Source: Croceivirga sp. (GTDB lineage Bacteria; Bacteroidota; Bacteroidia; Flavobacteriales; Flavobacteriaceae). From it: a stretch of DNA of 64,000 bases. Below the pieces are notes generated by a model that saw only the letters and a list, made by a program, of their open reading frames with translations, was not told the origin of the DNA and searched no databases. The stretch is taken from assembly GCA_028284935.1 (NCBI GenBank), contig JANQQQ010000010.1, forward strand, positions 1-64,000. The letters run 5' to 3'. A program made the position numbers and the translations under genes. Position 1 is the first letter of the stretch; each line of letters begins with the position of its first letter. This document shows positions 27,806 through 37,348 of the stretch, in pieces.

Positions 27806-28597
27806 ATGGGTGAAGCACTTGTGGTAAAAACCATGGAGGAATATATGGCGGAAGGGAAAGAACCTGAAATTCTTTTTTGGGTCGGTTCTGCCGGGAGTTA
27901 TGACGATCGGGCCAAAAAGATATCAAGGGCCTTTGTGAAAATACTAAACAAGGCCAAAGTTGATTTTGCAGTTTTGGGCCCCGAGGAAAGTTGCACGGGA
28001 GATGTGGCAAAGCGTGCGGGAAATGAATTTTTGTTCCAAATGCAGGCCATGATGAATATTGAGGTGTTGAATGGTTATGGTATTAAACGTATTGTGACCT
28101 GTGACCCCCACTCCTTTAATACCTTAAAAAATGAATATCCAAGCTTAGGAGGAAACTATAGCGTGGTCCACCATACACAATTCATTAAAGAGTTGATGGA
28201 TACCGGTCGTTTATCCATTGAAGGACAGACTTACAAGGACAAACGAATCACGTTCCATGACCCTTGTTATTTAGGTAGGGCCAATTCAGTATTTGAGGCC
28301 CCAAGGGAAGTCCTTGCCAAGACAAATGCCAAGATTACTGAAATGAAACGCCATAAAAAAACGGCCCTGTGCTGCGGTGCCGGAGGTGCACAAATGTTTA
28401 AGGAACCTGAAACAGGGGATATGGACATCAATGTACTACGTACCCAGCAAGCTTTGGAAACGAGTCCGGATATTATTGCCACGGGTTGTCCATACTGTAA
28501 TACCATGATGACAGATGGCATCAAGGCCCATGAGAAGGAAGATTCCGTGAAGGTATTGGATGTGGCGGAATTGATTGCCAGTTCAGGAAACTTATGA
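27806..28597 (+). CDS. CCG-domain Fe-S oxidoreductase subunit (HdrB/LldE-like)
   Basis: 263 residues, cytoplasmic. The C-terminal CCG domain is intact: DPCYLGR, LCCGAGGAQMF and TGCPYCNTM. The N-terminal CCG domain is less canonical: WVGSAGSYDDRA has Ser where related proteins often have Cys, and TCDPHSFNTL replaces the ACPHCFNTL form I recall from relatives. It therefore may bind only one noncubane cluster. It forms an operon with the membrane Fe-S protein upstream. Confidence 0.85.
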   Translation: MGEALVVKTMEEYMAEGKEPEILFWVGSAGSYDDRAKKISRAFVKILNKAKVDFAVLGPEESCTGDVAKRAGNEFLFQMQAMMNIEVLNGYGIKRIVTCDPHSFNTLKNEYPSLGGNYSVVHHTQFIKELMDTGRLSIEGQTYKDKRITFHDPCYLGRANSVFEAPREVLAKTNAKITEMKRHKKTALCCGAGGAQMFKEPETGDMDINVLRTQQALETSPDIIATGCPYCNTMMTDGIKAHEKEDSVKVLDVAELIASSGNL

Positions 28598-28690
28598 CTC
28601 TGGTTTATGTTAAAAAACAGCCATATGTTTTGTAATGGGAATACCAAGTTTCCGTCAATTTCAATATAATGAACCCTTATTGGATTTAGG

Positions 28691-29533
28691 ATGAAAAATA
28701 AAATAACCATCGCTCTTTTTGCCATTTCTTTTCTGGGCCATGCCCAAGAAGAGGCACTAAAAGAGCGTCTCATTTTTTATGCTCCATTTGATGGAGACGT
28801 ACAAGCGCAAGTGGCACAGGGAGACGCTAATATTTATACCGCTTTAGAGAGAAAAGACCTTGAAAATGCAAATCCTGGATTGCAAGGCTCTAACGTCGTC
28901 CATGCCAAGGGTAAAGGGCGCAGCGGAGATGCCCTGGATTTTAAGAGGAAAGGGAAGCCCGTGGTGTTTTATGATGCCAGCCAGAATGTGGCATATTCCA
29001 ACACCTCTTGGAGTGGCGCGGTTTCATTTTGGCTACGTTTAGATCCCGCAAAAGATTTGGAACCTGGGTATTGCGATCCTATTCAAATTACGGACGTTAA
29101 TTATAACGATGCCGCACTTTGGGTGGATTTTACTAAAAAAAACCCAAGGGATTTTAGGCTTGGGGTCATTGGCGACCTCAAACAATGGAATCCAGAAAAT
29201 TTAGGACCTGACGATAATCCAGAATTTGAAAAAAGACTGGTTAGGGTTAAAACCCCTCCTTTTGGGAGGGACAAATGGACACATATCGTGATAAATTTCT
29301 CAAAGTTGGGCACGGACCGTGCGGTATCACAATTGTATGTTGATGGAAAGCTACAAGGCGAGGTAGCGGGATTAAAGGATTCCTTTACTTGGAGTGAGGA
29401 AAAGGCCAAAATTCTTCTAGGTCTTAGTTATATTGGTCTTATGGATGAGCTTTCCATCTACAATCAAACACTTTCACCTGCGGACATTGAGAAATTGAAT
29501 GGGTTGACATCCTTGAACGAAATACTGAAATAA
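28691..29533 (+). CDS. LamG-like jellyroll domain exported protein
   Basis: 280 residues with a signal peptide (MKNKITIALFAISFLGHA). The mature part has the concanavalin-A-like LamG pattern: LIFYAPFDGDV, FWLRLDPAKDL, WTHIVINFSK, LYVDGKLQGEV and YIGLMDELSIYNQTLS. LamG domains bind carbohydrates or proteins; no catalytic motif is seen. It is followed after 2 bases by the conserved 160-residue gene, so they share a transcript. Confidence 0.82.
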   Translation: MKNKITIALFAISFLGHAQEEALKERLIFYAPFDGDVQAQVAQGDANIYTALERKDLENANPGLQGSNVVHAKGKGRSGDALDFKRKGKPVVFYDASQNVAYSNTSWSGAVSFWLRLDPAKDLEPGYCDPIQITDVNYNDAALWVDFTKKNPRDFRLGVIGDLKQWNPENLGPDDNPEFEKRLVRVKTPPFGRDKWTHIVINFSKLGTDRAVSQLYVDGKLQGEVAGLKDSFTWSEEKAKILLGLSYIGLMDELSIYNQTLSPADIEKLNGLTSLNEILK

Positions 29534-29535
29534 AT

Positions 29536-30018
29536 ATGTTAGTTGATTTTAACGACCTGCAGCATACTTCCAGAATTTGGATTTACCAATGCAACCGCTC
29601 TTTTTCGAAGGCTGAATTGGATGAATTACACAAATTATTTGATACGTTTTTGACCCAATGGACTGCTCACGGTGCCCATTTAAAAGCGGGCTATGAAATT
29701 CGCTACAATCGTTTTCTGGTCATTGGTCTTGACCAATCCATGAACAGTGCCTCTGGCTGTTCCATTGATGCATCGGTACACTTTATCCAAAGCTTGGAAC
29801 AGAAGTTTCAGGTAGATTTATTGGATAAAATGAATGTTTCCTACAAACAAGGGGAGTTTGTGGCCTATAAGCCTTTGAAGGACTTTAAAAAGATGGCCAA
29901 GGAGCGTGCCGTATCCAAAAATACGGTTGTTTTTAACAATTTAGTCGCCACTAAACAAGAGTATTTAGAGCATTGGGAAGTTCCTGCATCAGAAAGTTGG
30001 CATGCCCGTTTTATGTAA
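29536..30018 (+). CDS. Conserved flavobacterial protein of unknown function (often mislabelled ABC transporter ATPase)
   Basis: 160 residues, soluble. The conserved opening LVDFNDLQHTSRIWIYQCNR and the central NRFLVIGLDQSMNSASGCSID mark a family widespread in Bacteroidota. Databases often call it ABC transporter ATPase, but there is no Walker A (GxxxxGKS), Walker B or signature motif in the sequence, so that name is unsupported. Function unknown. It sits between the LamG gene and the GH3-beta-lactamase gene. Confidence 0.85.
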   Translation: MLVDFNDLQHTSRIWIYQCNRSFSKAELDELHKLFDTFLTQWTAHGAHLKAGYEIRYNRFLVIGLDQSMNSASGCSIDASVHFIQSLEQKFQVDLLDKMNVSYKQGEFVAYKPLKDFKKMAKERAVSKNTVVFNNLVATKQEYLEHWEVPASESWHARFM

Positions 30019-30077
30019 GTTTATCTTCTAAAATCACCCATACACCATATTTTTAGGGCATTTCTCGACCAAATGCA

Positions 30078-30085
30078 TATTTTTG
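30078..30085 (+). promoter_or_regulatory. -7 box of the GH3-beta-lactamase gene
   Basis: TATTTTTG matches TAnnTTTG, 25 bases ahead of ATG 30111. Confidence 0.5.
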
Positions 30086-30110
30086 GTACGTAAATTGAAC
30101 CCAACAATTT

Positions 30111-33026
30111 ATGATTAAAAAATACTATTGCTTAACCCTACTGAGTTTTGCAGTCTTTCTTTGCTTTGGTCAGAACGATCCATTGGCAGTAAAAGATAGT
30201 CTTGCTCAATCCCAATGGGTAGACAAAATATACGCCTCCATGAGCTTGGAGGAACGAGTTGGACAACTGTTCATGGTCAGCGTAGCTTCCAACCAAAACA
30301 AAGATGCTATTTCAGCCATACAAAATTTGGTTCAGGAGCACCATTTGGGTGGTGTTATCTTTTCAAGGGGCGGACCTGTGAGGCAAGCTAGATTGACCAA
30401 TCAGTTTCAGGCGGCGGCAAAAACACCGTTGTTAATAGGAATGGACGCTGAATGGGGATTGGCCATGCGGTTGGATTCTACCCACGCCTTCCCATGGAAT
30501 ATGACTTTGGGTGCTATTCAAAATGACGCTATTGTCGAAGAAGTGGGATATCGTGTGGGATGGCACGCTAAAAGGCTTGGGGTACATATCAATTTTGCAC
30601 CGGATATCGACATAAATATCAATCCCAAAAATCCGATTATTGGTAATCGTTCCTTTGGTGAAGATGTTGAAAATGTTGGTCGAAAAGGTACAGCCTTCAT
30701 GAAAGGTATGCATAGGGCAGGAATTTTGTCTTCTGGAAAACATTTCCCAGGCCATGGTGATACGGCGACTGATTCGCACCATTCCTTACCCTATATGGAT
30801 TTTACAAGGGAACGGTTGGACAGCGTTGAACTTATGCCTTTTAAGAAGTTGATTGATGAAGGGGTTTCAAGTGTTATGGTGGCCCATTTGAATATTCCTA
30901 GCTTAGAACCAAAACCCGGATACCCTTCCTCATTGTCAAAAAGTATCATTACCAATCTTTTGAAGAAAGAATTGGGATTTAAAGGCCTGGTATTCACCGA
31001 TGCCCTAAATATGAAAGCGGCAGCAGCGTTTGCCCCGGAAGGGAAGGTGGAGCTTTCTGCATTTCTTGCGGGAAACGATATGCTATTAATGCCGAAAGAT
31101 GCTGTTGCGGGAAAACAACAAATAATCGAAGCACTCAAAGCTGGAAAGATTAATGAAGATAGGTTGGAGCGATCGGTGAAGAAAATCCTGAAGGCAAAAT
31201 ACAAAGTGGGATTGCATCAATACCAACCCGTAGAAATTGGAGATGTCGTAGCCGATTTAAATGCTGTTGAGGATAGGCTTCTTCATGAGAACGCCATTGA
31301 AAATTCAATCACGGTGGTTAAGAACCGTTTTTCATTGATTCCCATTAGAAAATTGGAAAATAAGAAAATTGCGTATGTAAAGTTCGGGGATGCCGATGGC
31401 TCCACTTTTGTGAAAGCCTTGAAGAAGTTTGGTCAGGTCACGGAAATTAGAGCCAAGGATATGGCTGGTTATCGCAGCAAGCTCAAGGAATTCAATTTAG
31501 TACTTATTGGTTTGCACAAGAGCAACGCCAGTCCTTGGAAAGGACATCGATTTAGTGATAATGAGCTTTTTTGGCTACAAGAGATATCCCGAATGCGTAC
31601 CCACAATACCTTATTGGCAGTGTTTACAAAGCCCTATGCCCTTTTGGATGTCATCAATTTTGATACTTTGGATGGAGTAGTGGTTTCCTATCAAAATAGT
31701 GAGGTGGCCCAAAAGAAAACAGCTGAAGTACTTTTTGGCTCAATAGGGGCCCAAGGTAAGTTGCCCGTAACGGCAAATGCTATTTTCCCCGTAAACACCG
31801 GTGTTATCACTAAAGCTATTTCTAGATTGGGATACAGCATTCCGGAACGTGTAGGGTTCGATTCCCAAAGATTGGCCTATGTGGATACTTTGGTACAACA
31901 GGGATTGGATTCCCTCATGTTTCCAGGAGCACAGGTTTTGGTCGCCAAAAAAGGAAAAATCATTTATAACAAAAGCTTTGGTCGCCCTACTTATGATGCT
32001 ACTGATAGCATAACGGAAAACCATATTTACGATTTAGCGTCGGTAACCAAAATTTTGGGAACACTTCCTTTGGTCATGAAGATGGAGGAAGAAGGAAAAC
32101 TAAGGTTAAACGATACTTTTCAAGACTTGGTCCCCGAATACCAAGAATCCGAATTAAAGGACGTCACGGTGTTAAAGGCGTTATCACATTATGGACGACT
32201 TCCGGCCTGGATTGCCTTTTACCTGAGTACTTTGGATGAAAATAGAAGACCTTCCGACCTCTTTTACAAGCGCTATCCAACACAGGATTACTCCATTAAG
32301 GTGGTTGATGGAATGTATTTGGCCAATTTTTATCAGGATTCCATTTATAATAGAATTGGTCGGCAAGAGTTAAAATCCAATAGGTATCGTTATAGTGATG
32401 TGTCTTACTATGTTTTAAAGAAATACATAGAGGATTCTTTTGAAAAATCTTTGGATACCCTACTCGACGATTTTCTATTAAAACCTATGGGGACTACACG
32501 ATTACTTTATAATCCAACCAAAAAGTTTGAAAAGGAAGAAATCGTCCCCAGTGAAGAGGACAATTATTACAGGTACCAAACCATACAAGGATATGTGCAC
32601 GATATGGGAGCCGCCATGCAAGGTGGGGTAGGAGGCCATGCGGGACTTTTTGGTAATGCCAATGATGTTGCCAAAATAATGCAGATGTATTTGCAGGGAG
32701 GCTATTATGGGGGGGAGCGTTATTTGGATGCCAGAACAATTAAAAAATTCAACACCTGTTATTTCTGTGATAAAAATGTGAGAAGGGGAGTTGGTTTTGA
32801 TAAGCCGCAATTGGAAGATAAAGGTCCAACGTGTGGATGTGTATCACGCGAAAGTTTTGGGCATAGCGGATTCACTGGGACCTATACTTGGGCAGACCCA
32901 GAGGAGGAATTGGTATACGTATTCCTTTCCAATAGAACGTACCCCACAATGCGTAACAACCTTTTGGTAAAATCAGGTTTACGGACAAGAATTCAACAAG
33001 CTATTTATGATTCCATTATCAATTAG
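30111..33026 (+). CDS. NagZ-type GH3 glycosidase fused to a beta-lactamase-like serine hydrolase
   Basis: 971 residues with a signal peptide (about 1-20, CFGQ). The GH3 domain (about 35-370) has the NagZ-specific KHFPGHGDTATDSHHSLP (210-227), which carries the acid-base Asp-His pair, and the nucleophile Asp297 in FTDALNM. A linker domain (about 390-570) follows. The C-terminal serine hydrolase (about 585-971) has Ser644 and Lys647 in SVTK, a YSD motif near 757 and HSGFTG as the third motif. NagZ-like enzymes release GlcNAc from muropeptides; the second domain could cut esters or D-amino-acid peptide bonds. Such fusions are typical of Bacteroidota and suggest periplasmic peptidoglycan recycling. 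Confidence 0.92.
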   Translation: MIKKYYCLTLLSFAVFLCFGQNDPLAVKDSLAQSQWVDKIYASMSLEERVGQLFMVSVASNQNKDAISAIQNLVQEHHLGGVIFSRGGPVRQARLTNQFQAAAKTPLLIGMDAEWGLAMRLDSTHAFPWNMTLGAIQNDAIVEEVGYRVGWHAKRLGVHINFAPDIDININPKNPIIGNRSFGEDVENVGRKGTAFMKGMHRAGILSSGKHFPGHGDTATDSHHSLPYMDFTRERLDSVELMPFKKLIDEGVSSVMVAHLNIPSLEPKPGYPSSLSKSIITNLLKKELGFKGLVFTDALNMKAAAAFAPEGKVELSAFLAGNDMLLMPKDAVAGKQQIIEALKAGKINEDRLERSVKKILKAKYKVGLHQYQPVEIGDVVADLNAVEDRLLHENAIENSITVVKNRFSLIPIRKLENKKIAYVKFGDADGSTFVKALKKFGQVTEIRAKDMAGYRSKLKEFNLVLIGLHKSNASPWKGHRFSDNELFWLQEISRMRTHNTLLAVFTKPYALLDVINFDTLDGVVVSYQNSEVAQKKTAEVLFGSIGAQGKLPVTANAIFPVNTGVITKAISRLGYSIPERVGFDSQRLAYVDTLVQQGLDSLMFPGAQVLVAKKGKIIYNKSFGRPTYDATDSITENHIYDLASVTKILGTLPLVMKMEEEGKLRLNDTFQDLVPEYQESELKDVTVLKALSHYGRLPAWIAFYLSTLDENRRPSDLFYKRYPTQDYSIKVVDGMYLANFYQDSIYNRIGRQELKSNRYRYSDVSYYVLKKYIEDSFEKSLDTLLDDFLLKPMGTTRLLYNPTKKFEKEEIVPSEEDNYYRYQTIQGYVHDMGAAMQGGVGGHAGLFGNANDVAKIMQMYLQGGYYGGERYLDARTIKKFNTCYFCDKNVRRGVGFDKPQLEDKGPTCGCVSRESFGHSGFTGTYTWADPEEELVYVFLSNRTYPTMRNNLLVKSGLRTRIQQAIYDSIIN

Positions 33027-33054
33027 CTTTAAAATATTGCGCTACATTTAGCCT

Positions 33055-34197
33055 ATGAAGATTGCAATTGTATGTTATCCTACTTTCGGAGGAAGCGGCG
33101 TTGTTGCTACGGAATTAGGTATTGCCCTTGCGGAGCGGGGCCATGAAATCCACTTTGTTACTTACCAGCAGCCGGTTAGGTTGGGTCTCTTAAACAATAA
33201 TATCCATTTTCATGAAGTACATGTACCGGAATATCCCCTTTTTAGGTACCAACCTTATGAATTGGCTCTATCGAGTAAACTAGTGGATACCATAAAACAT
33301 TATGGCATCGAACTTTTACACGTTCACTATGCCATTCCACATGCTTATGCAGGCTATATGGCAAAGAAAATGCTCAAGGAGGAGCATATCTATATTCCTA
33401 TGATTACCACTTTGCATGGCACGGATATTACGCTTGTTGGCAATCATCCTTTTTATAAATCAGCAGTAACGTTTAGCATTAACAAATCAGATGTGGTGAC
33501 CTCCGTTTCGCATGATTTGAAACAAAAGACCCTTCAAATTTTTAATGTTAATAATGAAATCGAAGTGATACCCAATTTCATTGATCCAACAAAATATAGT
33601 AATACTTTTACCGATTGTCAGCGTTCCCTTATGGCTTCGGACGGGGAGAAGATAATTACCCATGTGAGTAATTTTAGGAAGGTAAAGAGAATTCCTGATG
33701 TAATCAATGTATTTCATCAGGTCCAGAAACAAATCCCATCCAAGCTGATTATGGTAGGTGAGGGTCCCGAAAAAGAAAAGGCAGAGCTACAATGTGAGCG
33801 ACTGGGCGTTGAGGAAAAAGTACTTTTTCTAGGAAATAGTAATGAAATCGATAGGATTTTATGCTTTTCAGATTTGTTTCTACTACCCTCCGAAACCGAG
33901 AGCTTTGGTTTGGCTGCCTTGGAAGCCATGGCCAATAAGGTGGCCGTAATTTCAAGTAATACAGGAGGTATTCCTGAGGTAAACCAGCAAGGGGTAAGTG
34001 GCTTTTTGAGCGATGTGGGTAATGTGGATGAAATGGCAAAGAATGCGGTTTATCTTTTATCCGATGACAAACGTTTGGAAGGATACAAGGAAAACGCCCA
34101 AAAAATATCCAAGGAATTTGAAATAAAGAATATTTTGCCACTTTATGAAGATGTTTATGAAAAAGCGTACAACTCAAGATTTAAAAATTCATATTGA
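33055..34197 (+). CDS. bshA: N-acetyl-alpha-D-glucosaminyl L-malate synthase BshA
   Basis: 380 residues, GT4 family with two Rossmann domains. The opening KIAIVCYPTFGGSGVVATELG is characteristic of BshA, as are HVHYAIPHAYA and TLHGTDITLVG. The donor site ESFGLAALEAMA (about 280-291) has the Glu-x7-Glu pair. BshA joins UDP-GlcNAc and L-malate in the first step of bacillithiol synthesis. bshB and bshC are not in the window. Its stop TGA overlaps the next gene's ATG by one base. Confidence 0.95.
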   Translation: MKIAIVCYPTFGGSGVVATELGIALAERGHEIHFVTYQQPVRLGLLNNNIHFHEVHVPEYPLFRYQPYELALSSKLVDTIKHYGIELLHVHYAIPHAYAGYMAKKMLKEEHIYIPMITTLHGTDITLVGNHPFYKSAVTFSINKSDVVTSVSHDLKQKTLQIFNVNNEIEVIPNFIDPTKYSNTFTDCQRSLMASDGEKIITHVSNFRKVKRIPDVINVFHQVQKQIPSKLIMVGEGPEKEKAELQCERLGVEEKVLFLGNSNEIDRILCFSDLFLLPSETESFGLAALEAMANKVAVISSNTGGIPEVNQQGVSGFLSDVGNVDEMAKNAVYLLSDDKRLEGYKENAQKISKEFEIKNILPLYEDVYEKAYNSRFKNSY

Positions 34198-34628
34198 TGA
34201 AATATGCAATACTCTTGGTGGTACTCTTCACGTTCTCCTGCAAGAGTCAGAAACAGAACAAGGAAACAGATGAAAGATTAAAATTATTGGTTCAGGATGG
34301 TTATTTTCCAGTTGACATCCCAGAAACCCATGTTATAAGGGACACCAAATCCCTAAGAACCTTTTTTTCCAAGGTAAATCAAACTAGAAAGCCGGGATTG
34401 CCCATCCCAGAAATAGATTTCAAAACCCATAGTGTTCTGGTGGCTTGTATGGGCGCAACGAATACAAACGCTCTCCCAATCATGAAATTAAAAAGTGAAA
34501 CAGCGGAAGAAATAACCATTTCCATTCAAATACGCAATGAAGATAAGGATTCAAATGTTCCATCCTATCCCTTTTGTATGTACTCCATAGCTAATGAAGA
34601 CAAAAAAATCACCTTGGAAGTAGAGTGA
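34197..34628 (+). CDS. Small lipoprotein, PrcB-like
   Basis: ATG 34197 shares one base with the bshA TGA; a TTG one codon earlier is also in frame. The 143-residue protein starts with a lipoprotein signal (MKYAILLVVLFTFSC). The mature part has an FFSKVNQTRKPGLPIPEIDFKTHSV stretch in two parts that resembles the C-terminal domain of PrcB (protease complex subunit) proteins, with EIDF followed by SVLVACMG. This match is weak. Function unknown; tandem overlap suggests coexpression with bshA. Confidence 0.72.
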   Translation: MKYAILLVVLFTFSCKSQKQNKETDERLKLLVQDGYFPVDIPETHVIRDTKSLRTFFSKVNQTRKPGLPIPEIDFKTHSVLVACMGATNTNALPIMKLKSETAEEITISIQIRNEDKDSNVPSYPFCMYSIANEDKKITLEVE

Positions 34629-34695
34629 TTATTTGCACTTTGCCGTAGATAATTGCCATTGGAACATCTTTTTTCACGAGTTGTCCTATTTGGAT

Positions 34696-34703
34696 TACTT
34701 TTG
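34696..34703 (+). promoter_or_regulatory. -7 box of the OmpA-family gene
   Basis: TACTTTTG matches TAnnTTTG, 26 bases ahead of ATG 34730. Upstream is a T-rich run in place of a clear -33 box. Confidence 0.5.
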
Positions 34704-34729
34704 TCCCCATAGTACCCAAATTCCAAAAT

Positions 34730-35923
34730 ATGAAGTTAACCAAAACATTGGCGGTCATAGCTTGCCTGGTATTCTGGTATTCAGGATTTTCTCAAAGTAT
34801 TCAATTGACAAAAAAGGACACCATAGTCCAAAGCGCATGGATTGTTGGAGTGGGGTTTAATGCTGTTGATGACGCAGGTTCGGAATTTACTAACTTTTTC
34901 AATGTCACCGATAACTGGAATATTGTTCCATTTCCCTCCCGATTAAGTTTGGGAAGATATTTTAAAAATGGGTTAGGGCTAGAAGCCATTGGAACCTACA
35001 ACAGATATAAGGAAGGCAAAACGATAGATGGGTTGGTCAATACTGAAGATATTGATTATTACGCTATTGACTTTAGGATAAGCTACGATCTTAACCAAAT
35101 ATTGGGGGAAACAGCTTGGTTTGACCCCTATGTTGGCATCGGCGCTGGTTATACAGATGCAAACAACCAAGGAAGGGGCACCTACAACGCGTCAGTAGGT
35201 TTTAGAACCTGGTTTTCCGACAGGTTCGGTCTTGATTTCAACTCAACTGGAAAATGGGCCATGAGTACGGAAAATGCAACCAATCATATTCAACATGCCG
35301 CAGGGGCCGTATATCGATTTGGTATGGAAAAAGGACTTTCCAAAAAGGGTGAGGAAAAGCTGGCCCTTATGAAAGAAATAGAGCAGGAGCAACAGCGCGT
35401 TCAGGATTCCATTGCCGCTGCCCAGCGGGCAGAAGAAGCACGGTTATTGGCCGAGCGTGAGAGATTGGAAAAGGAAAATGAATTGGCTAGACTGGCTGCA
35501 GAGGAAAAAGCGAGAATGGATGCCAAGAATCAAAAAATGCAGCAGATCAAGAATGCCGTTGAAGGTATTGGCAATGTATATTTTGATTTTAACTCGTCAT
35601 ATTTAAACAGAGAGTCCAAAATTGTTCTTGATAACCTCTATGAACTATTAAAAGAAAACCCAGAAATAAAAGTCAAAATCAAAGCTCATACTGATTCTAG
35701 GGGTACGGAGGAATATAATAATTGGTTATCTAGTAGAAGGGCAAAGAACACAGTTAATTATTTAAAGGAAAAAGGTCTCTCCGATTCTAGAATTAGCGGT
35801 GAAGGTCTAGGTGAATCCAACCTGATTAATGATTGTGGTGAAAACATTCCATGCACAGAATCAATGCATCGTCAAAATAGAAGATCTGAGTTTTTGACTA
35901 TAGATTTAGACAGTATCAAGTAG
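34730..35923 (+). CDS. OmpA family outer-membrane protein
   Basis: 397 residues with a signal peptide (about 1-21, SGFSQ). An eight-strand-like barrel (about 30-200) has alternating aromatic strands such as FDPYVGIGAGYTDA. A charged coiled-coil region (about 205-275, rich in Glu, Ala and Arg) follows. The C-terminal OmpA domain (about 280-397) has NVYFDFNSSYL, AHTDSRGTEEYN and LSSRRAKNTVNYL, with the Asp and Arg that bind diaminopimelate. It anchors the outer membrane to peptidoglycan. Last gene before the polysaccharide region. Confidence 0.92.
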   Translation: MKLTKTLAVIACLVFWYSGFSQSIQLTKKDTIVQSAWIVGVGFNAVDDAGSEFTNFFNVTDNWNIVPFPSRLSLGRYFKNGLGLEAIGTYNRYKEGKTIDGLVNTEDIDYYAIDFRISYDLNQILGETAWFDPYVGIGAGYTDANNQGRGTYNASVGFRTWFSDRFGLDFNSTGKWAMSTENATNHIQHAAGAVYRFGMEKGLSKKGEEKLALMKEIEQEQQRVQDSIAAAQRAEEARLLAERERLEKENELARLAAEEKARMDAKNQKMQQIKNAVEGIGNVYFDFNSSYLNRESKIVLDNLYELLKENPEIKVKIKAHTDSRGTEEYNNWLSSRRAKNTVNYLKEKGLSDSRISGEGLGESNLINDCGENIPCTESMHRQNRRSEFLTIDLDSIK

Positions 35924-36449
35924 CAGCGTGCTAGAATTTACAATCTAGAGAAGGTCAACTTAAATATTGCAAATACCGAATTCTTTTTTAGGAATACGAT
36001 TAGTACCAAAACATACTTACCAAGCCCTCTAAACAAGGTTTTGATGGATTCAATGTTTAAGATTGATTTGGTACTTCTTCTTTCATTCCATCAGAATGGT
36101 GCCATTTAACATGCTGCAAAGGGCACGAGAAAATAGAAGTGGTTCAAGGCAGAATCCATTTTCAACGTCGTTCGGCTTATAGTAGAATAAGAAATTTCCC
36201 CCATACATAATGATGGATATATAGTGGCTTGATAATAATACAAGACACACGCATTTTATGGGAAGTTTTTTCAATTAAGATAACAATAGCTCGTCTGTCC
36301 CCTCTGACTAGAAATAGTCTTTTTTACAAGGTAATTGAACCCAAATCCCTTGTTATATTCATCGAAGCAAGCAGAGAGACCAAGAAATGGCGCAACGGTT
36401 TTTTGAGAAGCAGAAAATTTGAAGAATTTGAGGAGGCGAACGTCCAAAA
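35924..36449. other. Gene-free gap at the edge of the polysaccharide locus
   Basis: 526 A+T-rich bases between convergent genes. Two overlapping frames here (about 62 and 81 codons, opposite strands) look random in composition and have no recognisable start region or family match. I see no intact gene or strong hairpin. Confidence 0.45.
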
Positions 36450-37169
36450 CTATAATTTTACAATCAAGCATTGAGTACCGGACATTTCAATAATGGGTTC
36501 CGGTTTATCTTTAAAAAAATTGTCAAATGCTTTTCTGACCCCTGGTGCAGAAATATAATCATGTGATAGTATAACTCCCCCTTTATTCATTCTTGGATAA
36601 AAGAAATCTAAGCTTTCTAACGTGGCTTTATGTAAGTCCAAATCGAGATGAACAAATGAAAAATCGTTGTTTTTTATTGGGTCAGCAGTAGTGGGGAAAA
36701 GTCCTTTGTAAAAATGAACATTTTGATACTTCCTTAAATAACTTTTGACATCTTCCAATGAAGCTGAATAATTCCCTTTTTGGAATTGTTTTGGATTGTC
36801 ATGTTGAGACAAACCAGGAAGCCCCTCAAAAGTATCAAATAAATGGAGCGTTTTATTTCCCATTGCTTCACAGATTAATTTTGCAGATCCCCCCCTATAA
36901 CTACCAACTTCTGCAATATCTCCATTTATTTTCTTTGTTCTTTTGACAGCCATAAATACTTGATAAGCTTCATTATCGCTTAACAACATTTCATTTTCCT
37001 TTTTTACTTTTCTAATGATATCAAAAACCTTTGATCTCTCAGCATCATCGTACCTAACAATGGCCAAATTTGCATCCCTTAAAATTGTAACCACACTAGA
37101 TCTTAGAAAAGATAGCATCTTAGTGTGGACTGCCCATTTGATGATTTTTTTCGCGATTTTCTTCATCAT
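36450..37169 (-). CDS. TylF/MycF-type SAM-dependent O-methyltransferase
   Basis: 239 residues. The SAM-binding motif AEVGSYRGGSAK (about 87-98) and the acidic LFDTFEGLPG (about 112-121) match the TylF/MycF/NovP family, and LDLDLHKATLESL and GGVILSHDY provide the metal-binding Asp residues. The family methylates sugar hydroxyls, using Mg. Next to glycan genes, the likely substrate is a sugar of the surface polymer, but this is inference. The start codon is embedded in a set of ATTATGAT repeats. Confidence 0.85.
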   Translation of the reverse strand: MMKKIAKKIIKWAVHTKMLSFLRSSVVTILRDANLAIVRYDDAERSKVFDIIRKVKKENEMLLSDNEAYQVFMAVKRTKKINGDIAEVGSYRGGSAKLICEAMGNKTLHLFDTFEGLPGLSQHDNPKQFQKGNYSASLEDVKSYLRKYQNVHFYKGLFPTTADPIKNNDFSFVHLDLDLHKATLESLDFFYPRMNKGGVILSHDYISAPGVRKAFDNFFKDKPEPIIEMSGTQCLIVKL

Positions 37170-37238
37170 AATCTTATTATGATTAAAGACATTTGTAAAG
37201 TCCCTTCATTGGAGAACCCCACAAATTAATCATAATAA
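37165..37238. promoter_or_regulatory. ATTATGAT / ATCATAAT inverted repeats ahead of the methyltransferase gene
   Basis: ATCATAAT (37165-37172) and ATTATGAT (37176-37183) form a perfect palindrome with a 3-base spacer. A third related copy at 37226-37238 (TTAATCATAATAA) is the exact reverse complement of 37174-37186. The first copy overlaps the ATG at 37169. This could be an operator or a leader structure. Confidence 0.4.
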
Positions 37239-37301
37239 ATTTATTGTGGCAGTGTGAATGTCTTGTTACGATTGACTTTTTAAATCCAAAAGAACGAATC
37301 C

Positions 37302-37348
37302 AAAAAAAACACCGGTTTAATCATGAGTAACATGATTAAACCGGTGTT
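37302..37348 (-). terminator. Strong rho-independent terminator of the NTF2-like gene
   Basis: A perfect 18-bp stem (AACACCGGTTTAATCATG at 37308-37325 with 37331-37348) with a 5-base loop. On the minus strand it ends in a run of T, placing it after the gene at 37462-37953. It is T-rich on the other side too and may work in both directions. Confidence 0.85.

Noticed and set aside
36229-36474. 81-codon forward frame
   Set aside because: It runs into the methyltransferase gene on the other strand, and its composition is not protein-like.
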